Shown here: piece after piece, positions 8,430 through 16,442 of the stretch
Layout of the letters: each line of letters opens with the position of its first letter
Position numbering within the stretch: position 1 is the stretch's first letter
Source of the DNA: Kroppenstedtia sanguinis
GTDB lineage: Bacteria > Bacillota > Bacilli > Thermoactinomycetales > DSM-45169
Direction: 5' to 3'
Assembly: GCF_050433445.1 (NCBI RefSeq)
Contig: NZ_JBNPXF010000006.1
Coordinates: forward strand, 1-64,000
DNA: 64,000 nucleotides
Position numbers and translations under genes: made by a program
Notes under the pieces: model-generated
The model's input: only the letters and a program-made list of their open reading frames with translations
Database searches by the model: none
What the model was told of the DNA's origin: nothing

Positions 8430-8798
8430 CGTTTGCTGTTCTCCTCCACCTATTCGATTCTCTCAGCGGTTGTCTGATATCACCCATATTATGTTGGAAA
8501 GGTCCGGGTGTGCGATTTTCATGGGCAGTTCTATAGGGTCAAGATTTTACAGACGGTCAAGATGGGATCTCACATGATCTTTTCCGTTACCGATCTACCC
8601 CCCTGCTAGTGCGAGGGGAGCAAAGTGATCCAAGGCCGATGGATGTTCTGTAGGTAGGGCGCACTTTTCACAACGCTGGGGGTGAAGAGAATCTACACTT
8701 CAATCCGCTGTCGGGTAGCACCAAGAAAAACCTAATCTATCTGACCCGGCGAAACAGGGAGGAAATGAGGTTATTTCTTATAACTAATCAATAAACTG

Positions 8799-8813
8799 GT
8801 TTGCACTACAGAC
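8799..8813. repeat. 15-bp dyad, site 2
   Basis: GTTTGCACTACAGAC, preceded by AAACTG. It lies about 55 bp upstream of the mgsA operon promoter. The rest of the 8430-8865 gap shows no ORF or other element I can support. Confidence 0.45.
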
Positions 8814-8865
8814 ATCACACTTCTATACAAGTCATGATTTACAGAAATCCATGACTTCCACTTCC

Positions 8866-8895
8866 TTGATTTCGGTTTTTGGATTAGAATATAAT
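8866..8895 (+). promoter_or_regulatory. predicted SigA promoter of the mgsA-birA operon
   Basis: TTGATT and a perfect TATAAT separated by 18 bases. This predicts an untranslated leader of about 100 bases before mgsA. Confidence 0.55.
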
Positions 8896-8939
8896 GAACT
8901 CGATTCAACCCGAGTTAAGCTCTGATTTCCAGATGACAT

Positions 8940-8978
8940 CCCGCGCGGTAGGTGATTTCACTACCGGGTGGGTTTTTT
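8940..8978 (+). terminator. terminator-like hairpin in the mgsA leader
   Basis: GGTAG/CTACC and flanking CCC/GGG can form a stem with a GTG-ATTT-CAC top, followed by GGG and six T. It lies between the promoter and the start of mgsA, so it may be an attenuator. A smaller hairpin (ACTCG/CGAGT, about 8898-8915) precedes it. No known leader class is recognised. Confidence 0.5.
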
Positions 8979-9005
8979 CACGAATATGGTCCTGGAGGGA
9001 AGCCT

Positions 9006-9443
9006 ATGAAGATCGCTCTGATTGCTCACGATCGCAAGAAAGAACAGATGGTTCGGTTTACGATCGCTTACCAGCAGATTTTGAAGGAGCATACCCTGTA
9101 TGCAACGGGAACTACAGGGCAGCGGATTCAGGAGGCCACTGGGCTGGAACTTCACCGGTTTTTGTCAGGTCCTTTGGGAGGGGATCAACAGATCGGGGCC
9201 TTAATGGCGGAAAATGAGCTGGACTGTATCATTTTCCTGCGCGATCCGCTGACTGCGCAACCCCATGAGCCGGATATTCTGGCATTGTTACGATTGGCAG
9301 ATGTGCACAATGTTCCGGTGGCCACTAATTTGGCGGCGGCTGAGGTGTTGATCCGTTCGATTCCACATGGAGATTTCGATTGGCGACATCTGGTGCACCA
9401 ACGTGAAGAGAGAGGGGAAGATGAAACCGATGGAAAAATCTGA
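9006..9443 (+). CDS. mgsA: methylglyoxal synthase
   Basis: 145 aa. It converts dihydroxyacetone phosphate to methylglyoxal and phosphate, a glycolytic overflow bypass. The opening MKIALIAHDRKKEQM, then TGTTGQ, SGPLGGDQQIG (phosphate binding) and the catalytic FLRDPLTAQPHEPDI are all present. A GGAGG site precedes the ATG. The 3' end overlaps bshB1 by 23 bases. It is the first gene of a five-gene operon and adds a slightly longer C-terminal tail than the usual ~137 residues. Confidence 0.95.
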   Translation: MKIALIAHDRKKEQMVRFTIAYQQILKEHTLYATGTTGQRIQEATGLELHRFLSGPLGGDQQIGALMAENELDCIIFLRDPLTAQPHEPDILALLRLADVHNVPVATNLAAAEVLIRSIPHGDFDWRHLVHQREERGEDETDGKI

Positions 9444-10140
9444 TTCTCAAGTGGAGATCCTCGCTTTTGGCGCTCATCCCGATGATGTGGAAATCGGGGC
9501 CTCTGGGATTGTCCTACGCCATACCACCCGGGGCATCTCTGTAGCGATCTGTGATTTGACTGATGGCGAGCTTTCTTCCAACGGGGATGTGATCACTCGT
9601 CGGAAAGAGGCCGACCGGGCTTCGGAAATTATGGGGTTATCCGCCCGGTATCGTTTGGGATTCCCGGATCGAGGGCTGGTAGGATCCCCGGAGCAACTGG
9701 CTGCAATGGTGAAGTTGATCCGTCGTCTAAAACCGCGGGTGGTGTTGGCGCCTCACTGGGAGGATCGGCATCCAGATCATACCGCCTGCAGTCGTTTGGT
9801 TCGTGAAGCGGTGTTTGATGCAGGGATCCGCAAGAAAGCCGCAGAGGATGGACAGGCTCCCCACCGGGTTCAGCAGCTCTTTTTCTATTTCATCAATCAC
9901 ACAGGCCAGGCGGATGTGATTATCGATGTGAGCGATGTCTACCCGCGGAAAAAAGAGGCGATCCTCGCTTTTGAAAGTCAGTTTGTTCCCGGTCCAAACC
10001 GGGCGGATACCCCCTTGAACCGGCCCACCTATCTGAGGATGGTGGAGGGACGGGATCAGATCTGGGGACACCAGATTGGAACCATCCATGCTGAGGGCTT
10101 GGTATCGGCGAGTGCGATCCCCATGGATCAGCTGATTTGA
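9421..10140 (+). CDS. bshB1: bacillithiol deacetylase BshB1
   Basis: 239 aa LmbE-type zinc hydrolase. It removes the acetyl group of GlcNAc-malate, the second step of bacillithiol synthesis. The motif AHPDDVEIG (about residues 18-26) gives two metal ligands and the catalytic Asp, and RHPDHT (about 116-121) supplies the third ligand. The ATG at 9421 follows a GAGAGGGGAAG site and lies inside the end of mgsA, so translation is probably coupled. bshA follows after 15 bases. bshC is not in the window. Confidence 0.92.
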   Translation: MKPMEKSDSQVEILAFGAHPDDVEIGASGIVLRHTTRGISVAICDLTDGELSSNGDVITRRKEADRASEIMGLSARYRLGFPDRGLVGSPEQLAAMVKLIRRLKPRVVLAPHWEDRHPDHTACSRLVREAVFDAGIRKKAAEDGQAPHRVQQLFFYFINHTGQADVIIDVSDVYPRKKEAILAFESQFVPGPNRADTPLNRPTYLRMVEGRDQIWGHQIGTIHAEGLVSASAIPMDQLI

Positions 10141-10155
10141 GAGAGGGAGAGAGCT

Positions 10156-11274
10156 ATGCGTATCGGAATCACTTGTTATCCCAGTCACGGCGGATCGGGT
10201 GTGGTAGCGACCGAGCTTGGGAAGGTGATGGCAGAAAGAGGTCATCAGGTACACTTCATCTCCTATGACATGCCTTTTCGGCTAGGGCGATTTCATCATA
10301 ATATTCATTATCATGAAGTGGAGGCCAACCGCTATGCGGTGTTTCGTTATCCGCCCTATGACCTGGCACTGGCTAACCAGATGGCCCAAGTGGCCAAAAT
10401 ACACCAGCTCGACTTGATTCATGTTCATTATGCGGTTCCCCATTCTCTCTGTGCTTATCTCGCCAAACAGATGGTAGGAGACTCGCTGAAAGTCGTTACC
10501 ACTCTACACGGGACGGATATCACAGTGATGGCAGAAGATCCTTCCCTCAAAGATATCATCTGTTTCGGAATCCGTGAGAGCGACGTGGTGACGGCGGTAT
10601 CCGAGGATCTGATCCAACAGACGAGAGAACTTCTCTGTGTGGACAAACCACTGAAGCGAATCTATAATTTTGTGGATCCGCAGGTGTACAAACCCACAGA
10701 CGTGTCAGATCTGCGGAAAGAGTATGCAGCTCCCCATGAAAAGATCTTATTGCATATCTCCAATTTCCGCCCGGTGAAACGGGTCTTCGATGTGATCCGG
10801 ACCTTCGAACAGGTAAACCGGGAAGTTCCCTCTCGCCTGATCCTGGTCGGGGAAGGGCCGGACTCCTCCGGGGCGGTTCATCTGGCTCAAGAGCTGGGTC
10901 TGGAATCCCGGATCGATTTCTTGGGGAAACAGAATGAAGTGGCTCGATTGATCTCCCTGGCAGACCTTCTGTTACTCCCCTCCTCCAAGGAAAGCTTCGG
11001 ACTGGTGGCGCTGGAGGCGATGGCTTGCGGTGTGCCCACGGTCGGTTCCAATGCCGGCGGCCTTCCGGAAGTCGTGGTCCATGGCGAGACAGGATACCTG
11101 GCCCCGATTGGAGAGGTGGAGACAATGGCCCGCTATGCGATCCAATTACTTTCGGATCCCCAGTTGCATCATCAGTTTGCGGAAAGGGGTCTCCAACGAG
11201 CTCGTGAAGAGTTTGGGGCATCAAAAATTGCGGATCAGTATGAATCCCTCTACCAAAGGGTGATTCAACTATGA
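10156..11274 (+). CDS. bshA: bacillithiol glycosyltransferase BshA
   Basis: 372 aa GT4-family enzyme that joins GlcNAc from UDP-GlcNAc to L-malate, the first bacillithiol step. The GT-B fold is apparent: an N-terminal glycine-rich loop in CYPSHGGSGVVATELG, HVHYAVPHS near residue 95, and the nucleotide-sugar motif LLLPSSKESFGLVALEAMA around 275. The start follows GAGAGGGAGAGAG. Its stop overlaps the cca start as ATGA. Confidence 0.95.
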   Translation: MRIGITCYPSHGGSGVVATELGKVMAERGHQVHFISYDMPFRLGRFHHNIHYHEVEANRYAVFRYPPYDLALANQMAQVAKIHQLDLIHVHYAVPHSLCAYLAKQMVGDSLKVVTTLHGTDITVMAEDPSLKDIICFGIRESDVVTAVSEDLIQQTRELLCVDKPLKRIYNFVDPQVYKPTDVSDLRKEYAAPHEKILLHISNFRPVKRVFDVIRTFEQVNREVPSRLILVGEGPDSSGAVHLAQELGLESRIDFLGKQNEVARLISLADLLLLPSSKESFGLVALEAMACGVPTVGSNAGGLPEVVVHGETGYLAPIGEVETMARYAIQLLSDPQLHHQFAERGLQRAREEFGASKIADQYESLYQRVIQL

Positions 11275-12506
11275 AGGAAGCCCAGGCTGCTTCCCTTCAG
11301 GTATTGAGCAGGTTGGAAAAGGCCGGATTTCAAGCCTACTGGGTGGGAGGTTGCGTGCGGGATGAGTTACTCGGGCAGGAACCGACGGATTATGATGTAG
11401 CGACAGATGCTTCCCCTGAAAAGGTTCAGTCGCTGTTTGCAAAGACAGTGCCTACAGGCATCGGACATGGAACTGTGACCGTCCTGATCCATCGACAGCC
11501 GGTAGAGGTGACCACTTTCCGGCAAGAAACCGCTTATGAAGATCACCGTCATCCAGGGAAAGTGCAGTTTGTAAAGACTCTGGAAATGGACTTGGCCCGT
11601 CGGGATTTTACGATCAATGCGATGGCTCGGGACCGTCGTGGGCATCTGATCGACCCTTTCGGAGGGAGAAAAGATCTCCAATCCCAAGTGGTGCGGGCGG
11701 TGGGGGAAGCCGAAGTGCGATTCCAGGAGGATGCCCTGCGGATGGTGCGGGCCCTCCGATTTTGCGCCCAGTTGGGATTCCGGATAGATGAACAGACAAA
11801 AAAAGCCCTACTCCGTCAAAAATCCCTCCTGTGTCACTTGGCAGTGGAACGAGTGACACAGGAGCTGGAGAAAATGTGGACGACAAACAAGCCATCCCAA
11901 GGGGTTCGGCCGCTATGGGAATTCGGATTGTTTCCGCACCTGCCTCCCTTTTCTTACTGGGAGGATCCTGTCAGCCCCCCCTCTAGCTCCCTGCAGGAGA
12001 TCGATCGCCCCATTGGGCGATGGGCCCGCTGGGCTTTATTTCTGCACTTGTGTGGAGTTTCTACAAAGAAATCCAGAGCCTGTCTGAGAAGTTTTCGCCT
12101 GCCGGCCCGAGACGTGGAAAACATCGCTTCTGTCTACCGATTGGGATCGGATTGGTGCCTCACCCGCGAAGATGTCTATAACGGGAAAATGTTGCTCCTC
12201 TCCCATGGAGTAGAAAAACTTTTCTCTGCCTTGGAGACCGCGGCTGCCATCCATCCTTGGGTTTCAGAGGAAGAGAAGGGACTCCGGGAGGCCTTGCTTC
12301 GGTGGCAAGAGGAGATGCCAGTGCGCCATCTAGGGGAGCTAAATGTCAATGGCGGGAAACTGATAGAAGCCATGGGACGCCAGGGGGGACCTTGGACCGG
12401 GCAAGTACTGGACATCTTGCTGAAAAAAGTGGCTCTCGGAGAACTTCCCAATGAGACCGAGGCACTGCTGGAGGAGGGACGTCGACTTGTCCAGTCGAGT
12501 TCGTGA
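11271..12506 (+). CDS. cca: CCA tRNA nucleotidyltransferase
   Basis: 411 aa class II tRNA nucleotidyltransferase that adds or repairs the 3' CCA of tRNA. Motif WVGGCVRDELLG with TDYDVATDASPE carries the two catalytic carboxylates. RRDFTINAMA and EDALRMVRALRF, typical of the template-replacing neck, follow. It overlaps bshA by 4 bases at its start and birA by 20 bases at its end. Confidence 0.95.
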   Translation: MKEAQAASLQVLSRLEKAGFQAYWVGGCVRDELLGQEPTDYDVATDASPEKVQSLFAKTVPTGIGHGTVTVLIHRQPVEVTTFRQETAYEDHRHPGKVQFVKTLEMDLARRDFTINAMARDRRGHLIDPFGGRKDLQSQVVRAVGEAEVRFQEDALRMVRALRFCAQLGFRIDEQTKKALLRQKSLLCHLAVERVTQELEKMWTTNKPSQGVRPLWEFGLFPHLPPFSYWEDPVSPPSSSLQEIDRPIGRWARWALFLHLCGVSTKKSRACLRSFRLPARDVENIASVYRLGSDWCLTREDVYNGKMLLLSHGVEKLFSALETAAAIHPWVSEEEKGLREALLRWQEEMPVRHLGELNVNGGKLIEAMGRQGGPWTGQVLDILLKKVALGELPNETEALLEEGRRLVQSSS

Positions 12507-13461
12507 ACAGTTGCTCTCTTTTTTCCTGGATAGGCAAGATCATTTTGTATCCGGAGAAGAGATTAGTGATCGGTTGCAATGCAGCCGGACAGCCATCTGG
12601 AAACAGATAGAAGAGTTAAGGAAAGAGGGGTATCAGATCGAAGCTCGTCCCAAAAAAGGTTATCGATTGCTTTACCGTCCGGACCGGGTGGCACCGGAGG
12701 AGGTCAAACTCCATCTGTCCACAAATCGTTTCGGGCAACAGATTCGCTATCGACAACAGGTGGATTCCACGCAATTGTTGGCCCATGAATGGGCCCGTGA
12801 AGGAGTGGAGGAGGGAGCCCTGGTGATCACCGAGGAACAGGTACAGGGCCGGGGGCGATTGGGTCGCACCTGGGTTTCCCCACCTCGTAGCGGAATCTGG
12901 ATGAGCCTGATTTTACAGCCGTCGATTCCCCTCATCCAGGCTCCCCAACTCACATTGCTCACTTCGGTGGCTCTCACCCGGGCGCTCCGGAAAGCGACGG
13001 ATTTGGAGATTCAGATCAAATGGCCCAATGATCTGCTGATCCAGGGCAAGAAAATCTGCGGGATCCTGACGGAGACCCGGGGAGAGCAGGATCAGGTCCA
13101 ATATGTGGTCGTAGGAATGGGGATCAATGTCAACGTGACCGAGTCCAGTTGGCCCGAAGATGTCAAAAAAACAGCCACTTCTTTGGCCATCGAAGGAAAG
13201 AGGACTTATCCTAGAGCGCAACTTATCGCCGAGATCCTCAAAGAGCTGGAAGGGTTGTATGATGCTTATCTCATTCATGGTTTCGATCCCATCCGAATCC
13301 TCTGGGAGGAGTATGCCGGAATGCTGGGACGCCAGATTCGAACCCTGACTCCTGACGGTCCTGTCGAAGGGACGGCGGTGGGACTGGACTCATCTGGAGC
13401 GCTTTTGATCCAGCGAGGGGGGCAGGTGAGTCCAGTTTTTTCCGCAGAAATCGACTATTGA
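12487..13461 (+). CDS. birA: biotin-protein ligase / biotin repressor
   Basis: 324 aa. An N-terminal winged helix (SGEEISDRLQCSRTAIWKQI) is followed by the ligase domain with GRGRLGRTWVSPP (ATP/biotin loop) and KWPNDLLIQGKKICGIL. It biotinylates carboxylase carrier proteins and represses biotin genes. I chose the TTG at 12487, 8 bases after an AGGAGGG site inside cca. The longer frame from 12451 has no such site. The length then matches B. subtilis BirA. Last gene of the operon. Confidence 0.93.
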   Translation: MSSRVREQLLSFFLDRQDHFVSGEEISDRLQCSRTAIWKQIEELRKEGYQIEARPKKGYRLLYRPDRVAPEEVKLHLSTNRFGQQIRYRQQVDSTQLLAHEWAREGVEEGALVITEEQVQGRGRLGRTWVSPPRSGIWMSLILQPSIPLIQAPQLTLLTSVALTRALRKATDLEIQIKWPNDLLIQGKKICGILTETRGEQDQVQYVVVGMGINVNVTESSWPEDVKKTATSLAIEGKRTYPRAQLIAEILKELEGLYDAYLIHGFDPIRILWEEYAGMLGRQIRTLTPDGPVEGTAVGLDSSGALLIQRGGQVSPVFSAEIDY

Positions 13462-13602
13462 GAAGCGATCGGTTTTCGTTTACCCTAAAGAGGACAGCGG
13501 CGGCATCCTTCTGGAGTCGCACGTGTCACCTGGGTTCTTTGGTTTGTTTCATCTGTTCTCAATCTGCTCTGAGCCTATGGGACGGAGACAGAGGTATGGT
13601 TG

Positions 13603-13653
13603 AAAAAGCCACCACCTTTCTGTTCCTATTTGGGCTGAAAAGGTGGTTTTTTA
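13603..13653 (+). terminator. terminator after birA
   Basis: ACCACCTTT pairs with AAAGGTGGT, with A-rich and T-rich flanks (GTTTTTT). The 140 bases between birA and it show nothing recognisable. Confidence 0.75.
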
Positions 13654-13701
13654 ACGGTTTCCACCTCTGACTCCGGAGCATCACACAAGGAGGTTTGTGC
13701 C

Positions 13702-14571
13702 ATGTCTGCACAAGGAAAAAGCGTGACGCTTCGGACGCTCAGCCGAATGAAGGCTGAAAACAGCAAAATCGCCATGATTACTGCCTATGACTATCCTTCG
13801 GCAAAACTAGCGGAAGCAGGAGGAGCGGATCTCCTCTTGGTCGGGGATTCATTGGGGATGGTGGTGCTCGGATATGATTCCACCGTTCCGGTCACCATGG
13901 ATGATATGATTCATCATACCCGAGCGGTGACTCGGGGGTCGCAAAGAGCCCTAGTCGTGGCTGACCTGCCCTTTCTGACCGCTCATCTCGATCGGGAGGA
14001 AGTATTGAAAGCGGCGGGACGACTCATGCAAGAAGGAGGGGCCCGGGCGGTGAAAGTGGAAGGCGGTGAAGCTGTTCTTCCCGGAATTCGCGCCTGTACC
14101 GCTGCGGGAATTCCCGTGATGGGTCATATCGGTTTGACGCCGCAGTCGGTTCATCAATTGGGGGGGTACCGGATTCAAGGAAAAGACGCGGAAACCGCTC
14201 AACGACTGTTGGAGGAAGCCCGACAGTTGGAAAAGGCAGGAGCGTTTGCTCTGGTGTTGGAGTGTGTGCCTGATGAAGTAGCCGCCTGGATCACCCGTTC
14301 TCTCTCCATCCCCACGATCGGGATTGGAGCCGGGGTAAACTGTGACGGACAGGTTCTGGTTTATCATGATTTGCTTCAGTATGGAAGCGAGATCCAGCCC
14401 TCTTTTGTCAAAACCTACGCACAGTTGGGGGAAATAGCCGTCCAGGGCATCCGGAACTATGTACAAGAGGTTCGGGAAGGAAGCTTTCCCGGAGAAAAAC
14501 ACACATTCCGGGCTCCAGCGGTGGTGGATTACCTCACCGGTGAAAGGAAGAACGATTCATGCAGAGAATAA
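13702..14571 (+). CDS. panB: 3-methyl-2-oxobutanoate hydroxymethyltransferase
   Basis: 289 aa TIM-barrel enzyme that transfers a one-carbon unit from methylene-tetrahydrofolate to ketoisovalerate, giving ketopantoate. ITAYDYPSAKLAEAGGADL and LLVGDSLGMVVLG (metal-ligand Asp) open it, VKVEGG lies near residue 115, and GIGAGVNCDGQVLVYHDLL is the family signature near 215. An AAGGAGG site fixes the ATG. It overlaps panC by 13 bases and starts the pantothenate operon. Confidence 0.95.
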   Translation: MSAQGKSVTLRTLSRMKAENSKIAMITAYDYPSAKLAEAGGADLLLVGDSLGMVVLGYDSTVPVTMDDMIHHTRAVTRGSQRALVVADLPFLTAHLDREEVLKAAGRLMQEGGARAVKVEGGEAVLPGIRACTAAGIPVMGHIGLTPQSVHQLGGYRIQGKDAETAQRLLEEARQLEKAGAFALVLECVPDEVAAWITRSLSIPTIGIGAGVNCDGQVLVYHDLLQYGSEIQPSFVKTYAQLGEIAVQGIRNYVQEVREGSFPGEKHTFRAPAVVDYLTGERKNDSCRE

Positions 14572-15464
14572 AGACGATTGCTCAGCTCAGAGACCTGCTC
14601 CGCCCTCAGCGGGAGAGGCAGCTGGGACTGGTGCCAACGATGGGGTCTCTGCATGAGGGTCATCTCAGTCTGATCCGACAAGCTGCGGCAGAATGCGAAC
14701 AGGTCGTCGTATCTGTCTTTGTCAATCCCTTGCAGTTTGGTCCCGATGAGGACCTGGATCGATATCCCCGGAACCTGGAGAGGGACTGTCAGTTAGCAGA
14801 AGAAGCGGGGGCCGATCTAGTGTTCGCCCCTGGGGTGGAAGAGATGTATCCCGGCGAAGGGAAGACCACGGTTCGGGTCGCAGGTCTGACGGATCGATTA
14901 TGTGGAGCCTCCCGCCCGGGCCATTTCGACGGTGTCGCTACCGTGGTCTCGAAGTTGTTCCATATCGTGGAGCCAGACCGGGCTTACTTTGGACAAAAGG
15001 ATGCGCAACAGGCGGCGGTGATCCAACAGATGGTGCGTGATCTCAACCTCCCCGTCCAGATCATCACCTGTCCGACGGTGCGGGAAGAGAATGGTCTGGC
15101 GCTGAGTTCCCGAAATGTCTATCTGACCCCAGAAGAGAAGAGGCAGGCCACCACCCTGTATCAAACCCTCCGGGAGGCGACTCGGGAACGGGAGGCGGGG
15201 CGGCTGTGCCAAGCTGAGGAGGCGGTCCAGTTTATACGGGAAAGGTTGGAGCAGACCGCAGGTCTCTCGATTGATTACGTGGAAGTCCTCAGCTACCCTG
15301 GGCTAGAACCTCTAGAGAGACTGGACGATAGCCCATCGATCGCGGCGGTAGCCGTCTATCTGGGATCGACCCGCCTGATTGACAATGTGATCTGGCCCAA
15401 GAGGAGGGAAGAAGATGTACCGCACCCTGATGAAATCCAAAATCCACCGAGCTACCGTAACTGA
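14559..15464 (+). CDS. panC: pantothenate synthetase
   Basis: 301 aa. It condenses pantoate and beta-alanine with ATP. The motifs are intact: LVPTMGSLHEGHLSLIR (HxGH), NPLQFGPDEDLDRYPR, CGASRPGHFDGVATVV, YFGQKDAQQ and LALSSRNVYL (KMSKS-like). The enzyme normally ends near residue 283. Here about 18 extra residues (EEDVPHPDEIQNPPSYRN) are encoded by DNA that also codes for the start of panD, a 50-base overlap. Confidence 0.95.
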   Translation: MQRIKTIAQLRDLLRPQRERQLGLVPTMGSLHEGHLSLIRQAAAECEQVVVSVFVNPLQFGPDEDLDRYPRNLERDCQLAEEAGADLVFAPGVEEMYPGEGKTTVRVAGLTDRLCGASRPGHFDGVATVVSKLFHIVEPDRAYFGQKDAQQAAVIQQMVRDLNLPVQIITCPTVREENGLALSSRNVYLTPEEKRQATTLYQTLREATREREAGRLCQAEEAVQFIRERLEQTAGLSIDYVEVLSYPGLEPLERLDDSPSIAAVAVYLGSTRLIDNVIWPKRREEDVPHPDEIQNPPSYRN

Positions 15465-15798
15465 GGCCCATCTCAACTATGTGGGCAGTATCACCATCGA
15501 CGAGGATCTATTGGACCAAGTGGAGATCCTGCCCAATGAAAAAGTGCAAGTGGTGAACAATCATAACGGGGCCCGGCTGGAGACCTATGTGATCCCTGGT
15601 CCCCGGGGTAGCGGAACCATCTGCCTCAACGGGGCTGCTGCCCGGCTGGTCCAACCCGGCGATACGGTGATTATCATCTCCTATGCCATGATGACCTCAG
15701 AAGAGGCGGCACACCACCGCCCTCGAGTAGCCATCTTGGGTGAGGGGAATCAAGTGCAGGAGATGATTGGGGAAGAGGTCCATGGTACGACTATTTAA
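15415..15798 (+). CDS. panD: aspartate 1-decarboxylase (pyruvoyl)
   Basis: 127 aa precursor. It self-cleaves at Gly24-Ser25 (YVGSITID) to make the pyruvoyl group that decarboxylates aspartate to beta-alanine for PanC. The start MYRTLMKSKIHRATVTEA is typical, and a GAGGAGGG site precedes the ATG. The NGAAARLVQPGD segment forms part of the active site. It overlaps the 3' end of panC by 50 bases. Confidence 0.96.
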   Translation: MYRTLMKSKIHRATVTEAHLNYVGSITIDEDLLDQVEILPNEKVQVVNNHNGARLETYVIPGPRGSGTICLNGAAARLVQPGDTVIIISYAMMTSEEAAHHRPRVAILGEGNQVQEMIGEEVHGTTI

Positions 15799-15809
15799 AT
15801 GATAAATTA

Positions 15810-15824
15810 GTTTGCGATACAAAC
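15810..15824. repeat. 15-bp dyad, site 3
   Basis: GTTTGCGATACAAAC. It immediately precedes the panD terminator stem. Confidence 0.4.
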
Positions 15825-15858
15825 AAGCCCTTTGCCGATTGGCGGCAAAGGGCTTGTT
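15822..15858. terminator. hairpin between panD and a convergent gene
   Basis: ACAAGCCCTTTGCC pairs with GGCAAAGGGCTTGT. The stem is strong but neither side has a clean T-run, so it may act weakly for both strands. Confidence 0.6.
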
Positions 15859-15903
15859 CAGTTGATAGCGGCGAAACTGCAAAGGGCCTATGTGATAAAG
15901 AGA

Positions 15904-16260
15904 CTATGGTCCCAAACGGGATTCCCACTCGGTTAAACACCCTGCCAGACCCGGATTGTGAAAGAGGACTCGTCTTTTCATTCGCGACCAGTCTGTTGCT
16001 TCCAAAGGTCCGGTCCATGTCAGCCAGGGAGATTCGTACAAAGGTAAAGCATTTTTCAAGAGAATTAACGGCGTCGCAGAAGGACTACCAGGATTCTGTT
16101 CAACAAAAGCGACAACAAACGCCCACGTTCCGGGGGTTTTTAATACCCATAGAGTTTTTTCCTTTACCTCTCGCTTCCAGGGCCATGGAGTCGATTTTCC
16201 TTCGGCCCACCTCTGAATATATGGCAGTTGATCCTCTTCCAGGGTGGTCAGTACGATCAT
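15904..16260 (-). CDS. hypothetical protein, 118 aa
   Basis: The product starts MIVLTTLEEDQLPYIQ, with a GGGAGG site 7 bases upstream. It is rich in Trp and Pro (for example STPWPWKREV and ESPWLTWTGPLE), shows no membrane segment and fits no family I recognise. It is convergent with panD and divergent from the TPR gene. The longer frame to 16296 lacks a ribosome binding site. Confidence 0.6.
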   Translation of the reverse strand: MIVLTTLEEDQLPYIQRWAEGKSTPWPWKREVKEKTLWVLKTPGTWAFVVAFVEQNPGSPSATPLILLKNALPLYESPWLTWTGPLEATDWSRMKRRVLFHNPGLAGCLTEWESRLGP

Positions 16261-16442
16261 CTTTTGGTCCTCCCTTGAGATTTGTCTCCTCTGCATACTT
16301 TAATCTAGATCCAACCATTCTCCTCCTTTTTCTGCGATTTATGATACCGCCACCGGATCCCGGAAGAAAACAACAGATCATTTTTTTACATCCTGTGGGG
16401 AGACTACTTTGAAACCGACAAAGACTGACAGGAGGTGAAACG

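Noticed and set aside
8898..9005. T-box riboswitch before mgsA
   Set aside because: No T-box consensus (TGGNACCGCG-like) and no specifier loop. Only a terminator-like hairpin is visible.
13462..13602. Structured RNA between birA and panB
   Set aside because: No convincing stems or known motif beyond the terminator at 13603-13653.
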